From Paramecium sonneborni (taxonomy: Eukaryota > Ciliophora > Oligohymenophorea > Peniculida > Parameciidae): a stretch of DNA of 64,000 bases. Shown here in pieces: positions 1 to 12,022 of the stretch. Location of the stretch: NCBI GenBank assembly GCA_905182985.1, contig CAJJDN010000016.1, positions 396,883 through 460,882 on the forward strand, in the 5' to 3' direction. The stretch's first letter is position 1. The number at the start of each line of letters is the position of its first letter. Both the position numbers and the translations under genes were made by a program. The notes beneath the pieces are model-generated. The model had not been told where the DNA came from. It saw nothing but the letters and a program-made list of their open reading frames with translations, and did no database searches.

Positions 1-195
1 ATAAACAATTTCATAGATCGAATAAATCTAAGAGTATTAATGTTTTTTTAAAATTTTAAAGACTTATTTACTTTTGATAATTCCATTTATGGCACTATCC
101 TTAGGAATAATAAAAATGATCTTCAAATGATTAAGAAAGATAACTATTATAATCTGATTATTAAAATAATATATCTTGTAAACTTATGTATTTGA
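1..195 (+). CDS. Possible 3' end of a gene cut by the window edge
   Basis: Frame 1 is open from the first base to a TGA at 193-195 when TAA/TAG are read as glutamine. It encodes about 64 residues with a mixed, protein-like composition (many K, N, D, F, L). No domain is recognised and there is no start in the window. A second frame is open to a TGA at 128-130 but is more hydrophobic and less convincing. Treat this as a tentative C-terminal exon. Confidence 0.3.
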
Positions 196-380
196 ACTAT
201 GTTACTGTTATAGATTAAATATGATGATTTCTTAAGTCTTAAAGATCAATTAATTATTTAAATTTTCAATAAATAATATTATGTGAATATAAACACAATA
301 TATATTGAAATTTGTCTGTTCATAAAAAAATGACACAAAATTATTATGTCAATGTTGATTCAATTAAATTAATTAATTAA

Positions 381-1697
381 ATGGCAGGAAAATCATCTTC
401 ATATATTACAGCATTGATAATTGCAATGATTCTTACAGGTGCAGCTAATACGATAGGTAATAATATGATAAATAGTATGTCTAGTATATAAATTATAAAA
501 TACGAGTACAGTTTCTGTAGATGGATGGGAATAAAATAGTTTTAATCATCCATTTATGCAAGCAGTCACAATGTTTTTAGGTGAATCATTGTGCATATTG
601 TTATTTTTAAATATAAAGAAGAAACCAGAATATAAATAAGAATGTATTGAAGCAGCAGCAAAAGGGTATATATAGAAATTGAATATATAATAGAGTAAAA
701 ACAAAAATTAATTATGGATGGGTAGCTATTCCAGCTATGTGTGATTTAACAGCATCAACATTAGCTTATATATCATTAAATTACATTCCTCCTTCAATTT
801 ATTAAATGTTAAGAGGTGGAGCAATCATTTCAACAGCAATAATGTCTAAATTCTTTTTAAAGAGATAAATTAAGACTTTTTAATGGTTTGGATGTGGATT
901 AGTTTTAGTTGGTATAACTTTAGTTGGAATGAGTTCATTTTTATTCCCACCAAAAAATGATAATGATAATGAAGATTCAAAAACTGAAATAGGTGCTGCT
1001 TATTTTATATCAGTTGGATTATTATTATTGTCTGTTATAATGAATGGACTTCAATTTGTTTCTGAAGAGAAATTATTTGATGTTTATTATTTACATCCTT
1101 TTGAAATTGTAGGTGTAGAAGGATTATGGGGTTTTTCAGTTTATGTTGTATTAGCAGTAGCATTGACTTTTATTTAATGTCCAAGTTCTATGTATGATAG
1201 TTGTATTGAAAAACGAATGACTGGAATGTTTTATTTTGAGAGAGCAGATTTTTACTTTTTATAAGTTTTTAATAGTGGTCTATTACTCTTTTGGGTTATA
1301 TTGGGTATATTTACTATAGCAACATTCAATATTTGTGGAGTATCTGTTACTAAATATGTATCTTCTTTAGCTAGGTAATTATTTTATTGATATGATTAGA
1401 TCACTTGTTGATGTCTCAAGAACATTAATTATATGGGCTGTTTCATTAGCTATCACTTGGATTGATCCAGAAGCTAAATGGGAAAATACTAGATGGGAAG
1501 CTATTGTTTTAGAATTAATTGGATTCTGTATATTAGTCACAGGAAATCTTATATATAATGGAACCATTAAATTGAAATTTCTTGGTTCCAGTTCTCAAGG
1601 TAATTTATCTCTTTAAAATATTCAAGTTGATCCAAATAATGATTCAACTCAATAATTTCTAAATAATTCAAATAGCTAGTCCTTACAGCCTACATGA
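381..1697 (+). CDS. SLC35F6-type multi-pass transporter (nucleotide-sugar/DMT superfamily)
   Basis: Predicted 414-aa multi-pass membrane protein of the drug/metabolite transporter superfamily, closest by eye to SLC35F6. The N-terminal membrane segment is followed by the family signature HPFMQAVTMFLGE near residue 60. Later come the LRGGAIISTAI stretch and a second EEKLFDVYYLHP block. Removing three introns (19, 28 and 25 nt, all GT...TAG) gives one open frame ending at TGA 1695-1697. The ATG at 381 was chosen because it places the first membrane helix at the N terminus, as in relatives; an in-frame ATG at 330 would add 17 residues. The protein probably sits in an endomembrane or lysosomal membrane (family knowledge). 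Substrate cannot be read from sequence. The C-terminal tail after the last helix is Ser/Asn/Gln-rich. Confidence 0.85.
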
Positions 1698-2138
1698 AGT
1701 ATTATTTAATATATGTAAAATTATCTATCATTTATCTATTTTATTATTAAGTAAACTCAATTATTTTTATTTACAATTTCTTTTTCATCTTAAAAAGTTA
1801 TTCATATATTCTTACTTCAAAGTAATATCTTTATTCTTTTTTACTATTATATATTCAATGAAAAAAAGAACTTATTAAAATTTCTAATTTTTGTCATTAA
1901 ACAATTAAAATTTAACAACAATATATTGATATTTAAATCAATATATTAAAATATCTTATTGATATGTTAAATAATTTATATAATACATTATTTATAATAA
2001 CTAAAATCAAAAGTGTTGATAAGATTCATCAAAATAATGTAAACTATTTTTTCTATGTGTTGTATCCATTTAATCATAAAATGAATGATCACTATATTAT
2101 ACAATAGTTTCTAGTTAACTATTTGTACTGATTGAACC
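1698..2138. other. Intergenic, 441 bp
   Basis: AT-rich spacer between two same-strand genes. It contains short palindromic AT runs around 1925-1960 but no frame, RNA or repeat that I can support. Confidence 0.5.
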
Positions 2139-2947
2139 ATGAACAAAGGTTTCTTATTTATCTGCTATTTATCTCATTCTATTCAAATGTATTTCATGTT
2201 TTGAATTACTTGGAGTTTTGAGTTAATTTAGGGTTACTTCTATAAGTTATAAATCATATGAAGATTATGCTAAAGCAATTATTGATTTTGGGCAAAGTGA
2301 TAAATTACTAAATGGACTATAATTTTCTTTTTAAGCCACTTCATATTACTACCCTCTTTTTGAAATTTTTACTTTCGTTGACATTTGCAAATATGGATAT
2401 TTTTTTTAAATTAACAGATTAATTTTATTAATAAATTTTTATTTTTAATTCTTAAGAATTTTTAGAAATGATTTTAACAAGATATAGAGCAATTTGATGA
2501 ATAATCTAATAATTCTGTCTTAAGAGTTTGTATAAGATTGTATAAGATTTAAAATTATTATTCTTTATAGTTGTAAATCTTGAGCTGTTCTCAAATAATA
2601 AAATGAAAAAGAAAAAGAAAAATTAAATAATTTTACTGAAATCTTATAATTTTTCATGTCATTAAGATTAAATAAGTTTAATGATAGAATATTAATTTAA
2701 GAATCTTGGATCTAAAGAATAAAGTGTATTTAATAATTAAATAGGCATTCTAGAGATTAATAAATTAATAAAATAAGTTAAATTACATAATAATTATGTG
2801 TATTAAGATTTGTTTAATTTAATTCTAAATAGATGTAGTAATAAAGAAAATAGTATCTTTAAACTTGAATAAATATTGATTAATTAATTTTATTGCAAAA
2901 ATGTAATAAAAATTGTCTTAAGTTACCACAAAAACAAATTGGGATGA
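2139..2947 (+). CDS. Uncharacterised protein, 247 aa
   Basis: ATG 2139 is preceded in frame by TGA. Two introns (34 nt, then 31 nt) join three exons into a 744-nt frame ending at TGA 2945-2947; the exact multiple of three supports the model. The N-terminal half is hydrophobic and rich in Phe, Tyr, Ile and Leu. The C-terminal half is Lys/Asn-rich. I recognise no domain. The frame runs past the earliest ATG of the next gene on the same strand, so one of the two boundaries may be wrong, or the pair may be one gene whose junction I could not place. Confidence 0.5.
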
Positions 2948-2963
2948 CATCAGAAAAGAATAG

Positions 2964-4626
2964 ATGAGATAAATATTAGAACAAGGTAATAAAATAATAT
3001 AATAGTGAGGTTCAAATATGACAGATGATGATGTAGTTTATATTAAGCACTGTATAAAGAATTTTAGTGGTCCAACAGCATATATGTGGTTAGAGAGTAA
3101 TCTAAAAGGAGATTAAATAAATGAAGTTAATAAAAAATGATAACATTAGATAATAAAGCATATAAAAATAGCGACAAGTAATGATGGAACGAATCCTATT
3201 TATTTAGTATAAGAAGGTATGAAAATGATTTATAATTAGGTGAATTATCATCAAAGACAAGAGTTTATAAAAAGGCAGAAGTTGTATAAAATGAAGAAGT
3301 TGAATTTGGAACAGGAGCTATAGCTTTTTAGGTTGACAGATAATTATTTAACTCATTTAAAAATGTATTGAATTATTCAAATTAAATAGAGTGCCGAATT
3401 ATAAGAATTGGAAATAAAATCCTAAAATTTACAACGTTGTATTCCTATAAGATCATTTGATATTTAAAAAAAATAATCTCTGTTACCATTATTTAAAGAA
3501 ACAAAAAAAAAATTCGGAAGCATTATGACAGTTCCAGGAGGAGGAACTGCAAGTGTTTATTTTTAAACTAAAGGGTCAACATTAATATTTACTTAGACAA
3601 AAATTCATAATTTTGTAATAGTTGGATGTATTCAAAATGTTGGAGTGTTTAATGAATAAAAATAATTATTTGATTAAGGATCAGAATATGGAAGTATATC
3701 TATATGCGAATCTACTGTATGAATTCATTATTATGAGTATTAGCTTTATTAATTATAAGCAGAAGATGTAAACAAATTACCAGATGATTGTATACAATCT
3801 TTGAGAGCAGGTTTTTTAGCTAAAAAAATTATATATAAATCTATTCTTGATAAAGTTCAATAAATGAAAGAAGATGATGAATTTGTTGAATTTTAAGATA
3901 AGATTTGTAAGAAGTATTCAGTCGAATATAGCAGTATATTAAATATTATTTAAAAAAATACTAAAAATGGAAAAATTGAATCAACAGATAAATAAGAATA
4001 AATAGAAAAAAATAAATAAATGTTTGATAAAACTATTGGTGGAAATAGAATGAATAATGTTTTAAGTTAAATGAGTGATAAAGAAAGAACTTTATGTTTA
4101 GGAACACCAAGAATTGTTAATAAATAATCAACATTTTTAGGTTTAACATAAGAATAAGAGACATCTTTATTTGCATTAAGATAACTTGGTAATTTTATTA
4201 AATTATTTTATTTTAGCTACTGATTTAAGAAAAGGAAATAATAATACAAATTCTATTATTCCAATGTCTAAAGAATCTGTTAATAAAGCAAAATAAGCTT
4301 TGCTTCAAGAAGAAAAAATTAATATTGGTGAAGTTTTATAAAGAAAGACTATTTCTACTAAACTTTAGGATGATCCTAAAATGTTGGAAAAAATGAAAAA
4401 AGATAATTATGAATTATTATCTTAATATCCTTAAGAAGAAGAGAAAGTTCTTAAAATACATTCTGAAGATCCTAACAAAGATTAAAAAATAGAAACAGAT
4501 GCTAACTCTAATCAAAATGAATTCAAAGGAAGACTTTAAACAAGATAAAGTTCTATAAAAGGATAGTAAACTGCTTAGTAAATTTAAATAGATAAAAAAA
4601 ACAAATTGCTTTAAAGTTTAGTTTGA
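2964..4626 (+). CDS. Cyclic-nucleotide-binding domain protein
   Basis: About 503 aa after removing six introns (24, 24, 23, 25, 27 and 28 nt); the exon total is an exact multiple of three. Near residues 45-60 the motif IYLVQEGELSSKTRVYKKA looks like the beta-roll core of a cNMP-binding domain. A second beta-rich stretch around residue 140 (VPGGGTASVYFQTKG) may be another roll. The C-terminal 250 residues are charged, Gln/Lys-rich and probably disordered. The first intron is best taken as ending in GAG. An earlier in-frame ATG at 2901 would add 21 plausible residues but overlaps the preceding gene; 2964 avoids that overlap. The protein is probably a cAMP/cGMP-responsive regulator; ciliates have many such proteins. 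Confidence 0.7.
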
Positions 4627-4640
4627 TGTAAAAATTGACA

Positions 4641-6067
4641 TCAGTTTTTATGTATATCTTTCATTAAATTTTAATTGAATTCTTTAAATTTCTATTCCAA
4701 TTATTTAAAATGCTTTTAAATTAAATTCAATGAAATTTAATATCTCCCAGTTGTAATTTATTGATTTAAAGAATTATATTCAATGCATCTCTCAAGACAT
4801 ATCTAATCCTTCTTTAAATGTTCATATAAATATTCTAAATTATAATTTTAAATAAATTACCTTTAAATTTTCTTTATGCATCTAATTAATTATTATTTTA
4901 AAGATTTTTTTATGGATTATAATTCTTTATTTCATAAATAACCTCATTTAACTCTTTTTTTTCTTAATCTATAAGTTAACTTAATTCTGCTTTTTTTCTT
5001 CTTATTTCCTCTAATTATTTAGTTGCATTTTTAAAGTTTTCATTTTTTTCCTTTATATTTTTCTGAATTTGTTCAATTTCTTTTTACAGATTCTCTTTAT
5101 CTTTTATTTTATATTCTAAATTAGTTTTATTTCTTTAAATATCTTATTCAATTTCTTAAATATAAAATTATTAATTTTCAGGATGGTAATTCAAACCATT
5201 TATATATACTTCACTTGTATTATATTACTTCATATTTGCATCAATTACACTAATAACTCCTCCTAATTTTTCATCATGAATCTCTACAGATTTTTTTCCT
5301 GCAGGCTTGAATAATTTACTCATATGTTTTGCTAATTCTTAATCTTTTTAATATTCTTCTGTTAAATCTATTTAATCTCCCTCTTACTTCTTATATGATA
5401 GAAGCTTTTTGTTTAAATCATCTATTGATTATTACAATTTTTAAATTTCTTCAGTAATATTTCCAAACTATGCTTATCTCTTTTTCAATTTTTAGGTTTC
5501 TAATACGCTTATTTCATTTTATGTGCAAATTTATTTCCAATCCTTTTCCACATTTGATAAATCATCAAATTCAGCTTTTTTGTTAAATATTTCTTCATTT
5601 AATTTTTTTTTTTTTTCAAGAAGAGCAGTATAATAAACTAAAGAATCCTAATTTGTTGTTTGATTTTACTAACTTTAATTCATTTAATTCATATAAATTT
5701 CTAATTCTTAATTCATTTTTAAATCTAAACATTCATTTACTAATTCCTCTAATTATGGATGCTTATTCAAAATTTTTTCCAAATCTAAGCGTGAAAAATA
5801 TTCCAAAGCTAAATTCAATTAAGCTAATTCAGATTAAATAGGTAGCCAATCTTGTATTGTCTAAAATCCAAATTAATCACTATCATTGTAATTAATTTCA
5901 TTTTCTAAATAATATCGAATTTCTGATTCTGTCACCTCAGGTTCGAAACGTTCTGAAATTATTTAATCTTCTGACGATTACTTTCCAAAAAGGGCAAGAA
6001 GGATACAAATAATCAAAAACACTATTAGAATGTTTGTCCTATTTGCCAATATATCTGTTCTTTACAT
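4641..6067 (-). CDS. Membrane-anchored coiled-coil protein, 466 aa
   Basis: One 26-nt intron near the 3' end leaves a 1401-nt frame. A single hydrophobic helix lies close to the N terminus (about residues 11-29, core LIVFLIICILLALFG) and is probably a signal anchor. Long Lys/Glu/Gln coiled coils follow, interrupted around residues 235-290 by a Gly/Pro-containing globular segment. No named family is recognised. It is convergent with the cyclic-nucleotide-binding gene, leaving 14 bp between the two stops. Function unknown; the architecture suggests a tether or scaffold. Confidence 0.7.
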
Positions 6068-6153
6068 TTATTTAATATATGATTTTTAAAATACATTGAT
6101 GAAAATTTAAATTGTTTAAAATTACATAATAATAATAAATTCAAATTTAAGGT

Positions 6154-6976
6154 TCATTAGAACTCATCAATATATACAGTAAAGACATAATCACAAAAAG
6201 GCCTTGCTTATTTATTTAGCCATAATGCTTCAGGAATTTTTAAATCTCTATTTTATTTTTTTTTTAAATTATTTTTTAGTTAATGATAGTTAAATAAAAA
6301 CTTAAGTTTTATATACTAAACAATAATGAATAAAGATCGTATTGAATATACATTTACAATTTTGGTTAAAATTAAATTCCTTTGAAATATTTATAAATAT
6401 GAAAGATTATTTGTTAATAGTTATTCTAACTAATTAATCTAATTTGTTTATTTCTTCATTATGATACTTCCAAAAACCATTATTTTCAACGAAAACAATT
6501 TATGATTTGATTTTTAATCATATTAATAACATTTATCAATTACTATAATTAACTTTTTAAATTAATTTCCTCAAGACTGTTTAAAATATTATTGAGATCT
6601 TCTAAGTTTATTCATCAAATTTTTGCTTGTATTTTTATATTCAATCGAAGTATAGATGCAAAATATATGACTATGCTAAAATGTAAATTTTAAATGAGAT
6701 CATAAATTTTTTTCAATTCAATTGAAGCTTGGAACCGTTATTATTTGGAAGATATAGGTACTAATATTTAGACTTTTTCTCTCATTTAACAATAAGTGAT
6801 GTGTAATGAGCAGCCAATCAGACAGTTTTCAAGTGTTTGAACTTTCTCTAAATGCTTCTTTTTTACAAATCATCTTTTTTACTTTATTTCAAATTAATTA
6901 TATATGAAATTTTAAAGATTAATTTGATTATTTCATATTTGTTATCATAGTCCTTATTTAGAAATAATGAATCCAT
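6154..6976 (-). pseudogene. Degenerate or unresolved gene
   Basis: Several stretches on this strand read as good ciliate protein. One is an N-terminal exon from ATG 6976 (about 45 charged residues). A middle exon lies around 6500-6750, and a C-terminal exon ends with PFCDYVFTVYIDEFQ then TGA at 6154-6156. They lie in different frames separated by TGA codons. I found no set of 19-40 nt GT-AG introns that joins them, unlike nearly every other gene here. Either the locus is a decaying gene, the sequence has indels, or an unusual intron is present. No family recognised. Confidence 0.3.
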
Positions 6977-7197
6977 AGATGATTATAAGAACTTTAAAGA
7001 ATTCTTAGAAATGTTAAAGATTTATTTCATTATTTTAATTACTTATCAAATCAATAATTCTGTTATAAAATGTACTTAATTAAATTGAATTTCTGAATAA
7101 TGGTTGATCTGTATTTTTTGAGAAATAAATGATATATATATAATAATAAAATTGAATATAATATAATTTATATATTTGTTGAACAGACAATAATAAT

Positions 7198-9088
7198 TCA
7201 TTTTAGTCTCTCAAACTTTTACAACACTTTTTTTGATAATGCCTCTATTTCTAATAGATTGTCATTTTCATAATATTATTTGAAATTGAATTGTTAATTT
7301 GTAAGTTTGTCATCAAATTAAAAAGTTTCTTCTAATCGAATGCAGTCTAAAACTCTATCAGCATGGATCCATTATTAACGATTCTTAAATATATAGATAG
7401 AAATAGATTACTTGATCTTAAGCTTTTGTTTTTTTAAGAGTTTCAATCAATAATTTAGAATAGTCTACTAAACATTTGACTAAAATTTATTAATCATTCT
7501 ATTTAAAGTTATTATTGATAGCTTTTTTAATAGCATCATCTATTCTAGGTCTTTATTAAATTTAAATGCTAATTTTTTCATAAATAGAATCAAAATATGA
7601 TTTGAATACATCAAACTCTTTAGAGATATAGGTATGAATATCTTTATAATCTTTGCTTTAAGTAAATTATTCCCAAAATCTATAATATTAATATAAATAA
7701 TAAATTACTCTAATCCGTAACAATTTTATTTATCTTGTAAAAGAGTTTTAAGGAAATCTATTAATTATAATAATTTCTTAACAAGCAAAAAGCCTGTAAC
7801 ATCATAATTTTGAATAGTTTAATTATTCATAGCTTCTTCAGCAACAGATGCTAGAAATACATAAATATTTCTTTCATGTAAAATTCTATTAGCATTTCTT
7901 TTTTTAGCTTTGATTTCTTTTTCTCTTTAAGTTTCCTTATCAGTAACTTCTTCATTACCAATATCTTAAACAGCTCCTTAAGTACTTTAAACAGTTTTAG
8001 CTGAATCTTATCTAGCTAAATTATTTTCTTCTTATGGTTTCTTTAATAGAGGTCCTACATATTATTATTATTGATTTTAAGGACCCTTTTAAGCTACTTA
8101 CATAGCAAAATTATTTAAATCTTCCTTTTTTTTAATTTCTGCTGGATGATCAATAACCATATTATTTTTAATGTAGAATTTACTCATATTCATCATTAAT
8201 TCTCCTCCTTTTAATGTAGTTTCTAAATCTTTCTTTAATTTTTCCTCTTAATAGAAATTGATTTCATGATTAAATAAATCATCCCAAGATATTCTATTTT
8301 TAGGATTTACGACAAGCATTTTTTTTAATAAATCTTCTGCAGTAGGTGATATATTATTCACTTTTCTATTAATAACAAATTGTTTAGTTTAAATGTTCTT
8401 TAATAATTCAACCATATTAGTGGCTGTAAATGGAGACTTTCCAAATAATAGTTCATAAAAACAAGTACCAATTGACCAAATGTCTGCTTTACTGTCATAT
8501 TCTTAATTATTAAGTACTTCTGGAGCCATATTGAGAGGAGATCCTAACATTGTAGTGGCTAATCCTTAATTATCATTCAAAAGTTTAGAAAATCCAAAAT
8601 CAGCTATTTTTATATTGCCATCATGTTTTAGGATATTTGCCAATTTAAAGTCTCTATGCATTATCTTATTCTTCACAAGTGTTTTAAACCCATTAATAAT
8701 CTATAATAAGTAATCTACAGCTTCTTCTTCTAGTAAAAATTTCTTTTGTTTTATGTACTCTAAATTTAAATAATTATTATTACATGATAGATCACCTTCA
8801 TTGCAGTATTCCATAATCAAATAAATGTTGTTGGCTGTCTTCTTTATATCATATAACTTTATGATATTGTCATTATTGCAAGTCCTCAGCACCTTTATTT
8901 CATTTTCTAACAACTCCGTAAACTTTCCTTTCAGCAGTTCCCTATATATATATACACACTATATACCTCTTTACACATTTCACTGCTATGTCAACATTTG
9001 TTTATTTATTATATCCTTTGAACACTTCACCAAATTATCCTTTTCCTATACTTCTCTCGAGCACATAGCTATCAACTACTTTTGGCAT
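7198..9088 (-). CDS. ULK/Atg1-type Ser/Thr protein kinase
   Basis: 602 aa after three introns (25, 29 and 28 nt). The N-terminal kinase domain covers about residues 1-270. It has the glycine loop GKGQFGEV, the VAIK-type lysine in IAVKCVK, the catalytic loop [11 protein letters not shown], the metal-binding DFG in [10 protein letters not shown], and MAPEVL. All catalytic residues are present, so it should be active. The HRDFK loop and the order of motifs resemble ULK/Atg1 kinases. After a linker of Gln and charged residues comes a helical C-terminal half with KKA/LL-rich repeats, as in ULK regulatory regions. It likely acts in autophagy or ciliary signalling (family knowledge). It is divergent from the CIAPIN1 gene, with only 20 bp between the start codons. 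Confidence 0.88.
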
Positions 9089-9108
9089 TTATATTTTAAA
9101 TTATATTA
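9089..9108. promoter_or_regulatory. 20-bp divergent start-to-start spacer
   Basis: The kinase ATG (9088, minus) and the anamorsin ATG (9109, plus) face away from each other with 20 bp between them. This spacer must hold both 5' UTRs unless the promoters overlap coding sequence. The bases are almost all A/T with no recognisable element. Confidence 0.4.
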
Positions 9109-9945
9109 ATGAACCTTAAAATCACAAATAATTAACAATCCTCTATAAATGATTCACTAATAATTACCAATTTAGATTAAACACACCTTTTTAGAGATGA
9201 TACATTTAATAAAATTGAATGTGATTAATAAATAACTTTGAAAGATGCAGTTTAGATTTCATAGATATTGAAAGATCGTAAAATATTAAATATATCATAA
9301 AGAGGGAGTTTTAATTTATGAAGGCGAAATGAATGAATAGATTGTAATATATCTTTAGGCTAGTGGATTATATAATTAAGGTGAAGGGAAATTTATAAAG
9401 CAAGTATTATAAATTAAGAAGATGAATATTCCAGTATAAGAATTCAATAATTGTTATGGGAAATATGATTACATAGAATAGAAATTTTTAAATCAAATTA
9501 ATTTATTTAAATAAGTAGATATAAATTAGAAATAAGAAATAATTGATGAAAATGAGTTATTAGATGATGGTGTTTAAGTAAAATAGGTAGAAAGTTGTGC
9601 AACTAAACCTAGAGCATGTGCTAATTGCACTTGTGGAAGAAAAGAAATGGAGTAAGAATAAATATGATAATAATTTTTTAGAGAGAAATAAGATTAAGAA
9701 GAGTTATTAGAATAATTAAAAAATAATTCTATAAAAGGTTGTGGTAATTGTTATTTAGGGGATGCTTTTCGTTGTGCAAACTGTCCTTACAGAGGTATAT
9801 AGAATAAAATTTATCATAAGGATTACCTGCATTCAAGGATGGAGAATAAGTGAAAGTCTTATAAGAAGATGTGTTTTTATAAGAAGAAAATGAAGAATAA
9901 GATTAAATTAAATTGGAGAATGGAAAAGTCAAATTAAAGATTTGA
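9109..9945 (+). CDS. CIAPIN1: Anamorsin / Dre2, cytosolic Fe-S cluster assembly factor
   Basis: 251 aa after three introns (25, 30 and 26 nt). The C-terminal half carries both family hallmarks: the CxxC-rich block with RACANCTCGRKE near residue 165, and the twin CxxC block GCGNCYLGDAFRCANCPYRG near residue 200, followed by LPAF. These bind the [2Fe-2S] and [4Fe-4S] clusters in Dre2, the electron donor of the cytosolic iron-sulfur assembly pathway that works with Tah18/Ndor1 (established knowledge). The N-terminal part is a shortened, methyltransferase-like region. ATG 9109 gives an uninterrupted first exon. Confidence 0.95.
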
Positions 9946-10079
9946 TATATATTTATATTAAGAATAATTAATTAAGTAGAATGTTTCCTTATTAATATAA
10001 AATACTTTTATTATTTTTGTATTGAATTTGTTTAATTGAATAGAAAAATTGGAAAGTGGATAATAATATGTAAAATTTT

Positions 10080-10423
10080 ATGTTTAAGATTATTTTGTGT
10101 TATAAAGAAATAAGCAATTATGATTATTTACCATAAGAAATTCAGAAATAGATAATAATTCAGAGTTTAAGTGAGGAAAATATTATAAGATATACATGAA
10201 TGAAATTAGAGAATAAAATTATAAGTTAGATTGAATAGTATAGAATAGATTTGATCATATATGATTTTACGTTTGATTCTATTGAGTCTTTGAATTTATG
10301 ATTAATAATTAATGCGCTAACAATAACAATTACCAAGGTTGTCAGAAGATGAATAATTTCCTGGTCGTTTACATACACAATCTAGAAAACTCAAGTTTGG
10401 AAGTACATTATTGAATCATAAAT
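10080..10423 (+). pseudogene. Unresolved short gene, F-box-like start
   Basis: From ATG 10080 one frame gives about 35 residues containing DYLPQEIQKQIIIQSLSEEN, which resembles the first helix of an F-box. TGA interrupts this frame at about 10197 and again further on. Another frame gives a convincing C-terminal stretch (LPRLSEDEQFPGRLHTQSRK) ending at a TGA near 10422. No short intron set joins them. It may be a decayed gene or contain sequence errors. Confidence 0.25.
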
Positions 10424-10473
10424 GAATTTTAGCAACTGAAAACTTTAACAAGAAATCAAAAAAACAAAGTCCC

Positions 10474-11864
10474 ATGGCTGAGTCTTAATTCATTAAATAA
10501 ATTGATAACAAATTAGAATAATACAATAAAGATATTGAGCAACGAAATGATATGATTGTTACTATAGAAAAAGGTTTTGAATCTGTTAGACAAGAATTGA
10601 TTAAAGAGAAATTATTAAATGAAGAAAAAACTAAACAATTATAAGATTTAGGATAATAATATCAAGCTGCTCAATCAAAACTCAAATCTGTTCATGAATC
10701 AAATAAAAATATAGGACAATCAAATACTGATAAGGATAGAGATAAAATCTAGTAATTAGAAACCGTTTAAAAAGCTATTCAGACAAAAGAATATTAATTA
10801 AATTAAACTATAGACTCACTCAATAATCAATTGAATGATATTGCTCATAAAATTAAAACTAAAGAAGACATGCCAGATGATTCTAAAAAATTAAAAGACT
10901 CAATTAGAAAAAGTGAAGTATTTATAAGTAATCTTATTATTCTAAGGAGAAAAAATATAAATCATAGGCTATAATGGATGAACTTAAAAAGAGTTTAGAA
11001 TCCATATCAGCAGAGAAGTTATTAATTAAAAATTAAATGGACCTATATAAAAAAGAATACCTTGCCAAAGAAGAATGCTTATCCACTGAATTTAACAATA
11101 CTTAAAATAAAGTTAAAGAATTGTAGAAAGAAAAGAACCAATTATAAGAACAAATTAAGAAGTAGCCTATAAATTCTTAGGATTAGAATAATAAATTATA
11201 AGAAACCATCAATTAATTAAAATAACAATTAGCTGAACAAAACAAATCTAAAGATGTATAAATTACATATTCTATATAAGAAAGAAATAAATTAATGGAA
11301 AGGAAATCTTGATATTTAGGTCAAAAATTTCGATCAATTGACTCAATAAATTGAAGAATATAAATTAAAAATTGAAACAACATCTAAAAACTTAGCAGAA
11401 AAAACTAATTCAGTTGAATAAATTAGCAAATCTATTGGAGAGTCTGAAAAAGTACTTAGAGATTAATAAACAGAAATTAAATAATTGAATCAAAAAATAG
11501 AAGATTGCAATAAAAAACTAGGAGATTCAAAACCTAAAAATATGTCTTAAGTTATAGAAACTATTGCCATATTGGAAAAAACACATGTATTTCATGATTT
11601 CTTAAATTTTAGAAAGAAATCTAAAAAGGCCTTGCTTGTACTTTCTGCAATAAATTCATTAAATAGCCAGTAACAATTATCCCTTGTGGTCATTCCTATT
11701 GTTTTGAATGCAAAAAAGGATATTAAAAAGAATGTTTCAAATGTGGACCTAAATTGAAAATTGAAGCCATGTATAGAAATGAATTGTTAGATGATATAAT
11801 AGATATGGTTAAATTAGTCGAGTAAAGCATTTTGAATATGAAATAAATTACTTAAAATTAATGA
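10474..11864 (+). CDS. Coiled-coil RING-finger protein (probable E3 ubiquitin ligase)
   Basis: 436 aa after three introns (29, 25 and 26 nt), all placed cleanly. Residues from about 10 to 340 are an almost continuous Lys/Glu/Gln coiled coil. A C-terminal C3HC4 RING follows: CTFCNKFIKQP, then PCGHSYCFECKKG, then ECFKCGPKLK. All eight zinc ligands are visible. Family knowledge: a coiled coil plus RING usually means a homodimeric E3 ubiquitin ligase. The substrate is unknown. The start at 10474 gives MAESQ and no upstream in-frame ATG is needed. Confidence 0.85.
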
Positions 11865-12022
11865 AATACTTTTTAAATAAATAGAATTCAGCCTTTCCTA
11901 GCTCTTCCAAATATATTAGAATCTAAAACCAAAGATAAGACATAATTATTTAGAATTATACTTAATTTCCAATAATTCTTATTTTTTATTTTCATGCAAA
12001 ATCATCAAAACCATCAAAAAAA

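Noticed and set aside
8825..9109. Plus-strand frame with standard stops opposite the kinase
   Set aside because: It is the antisense shadow of the ULK-type kinase, whose motifs are clear on the minus strand.
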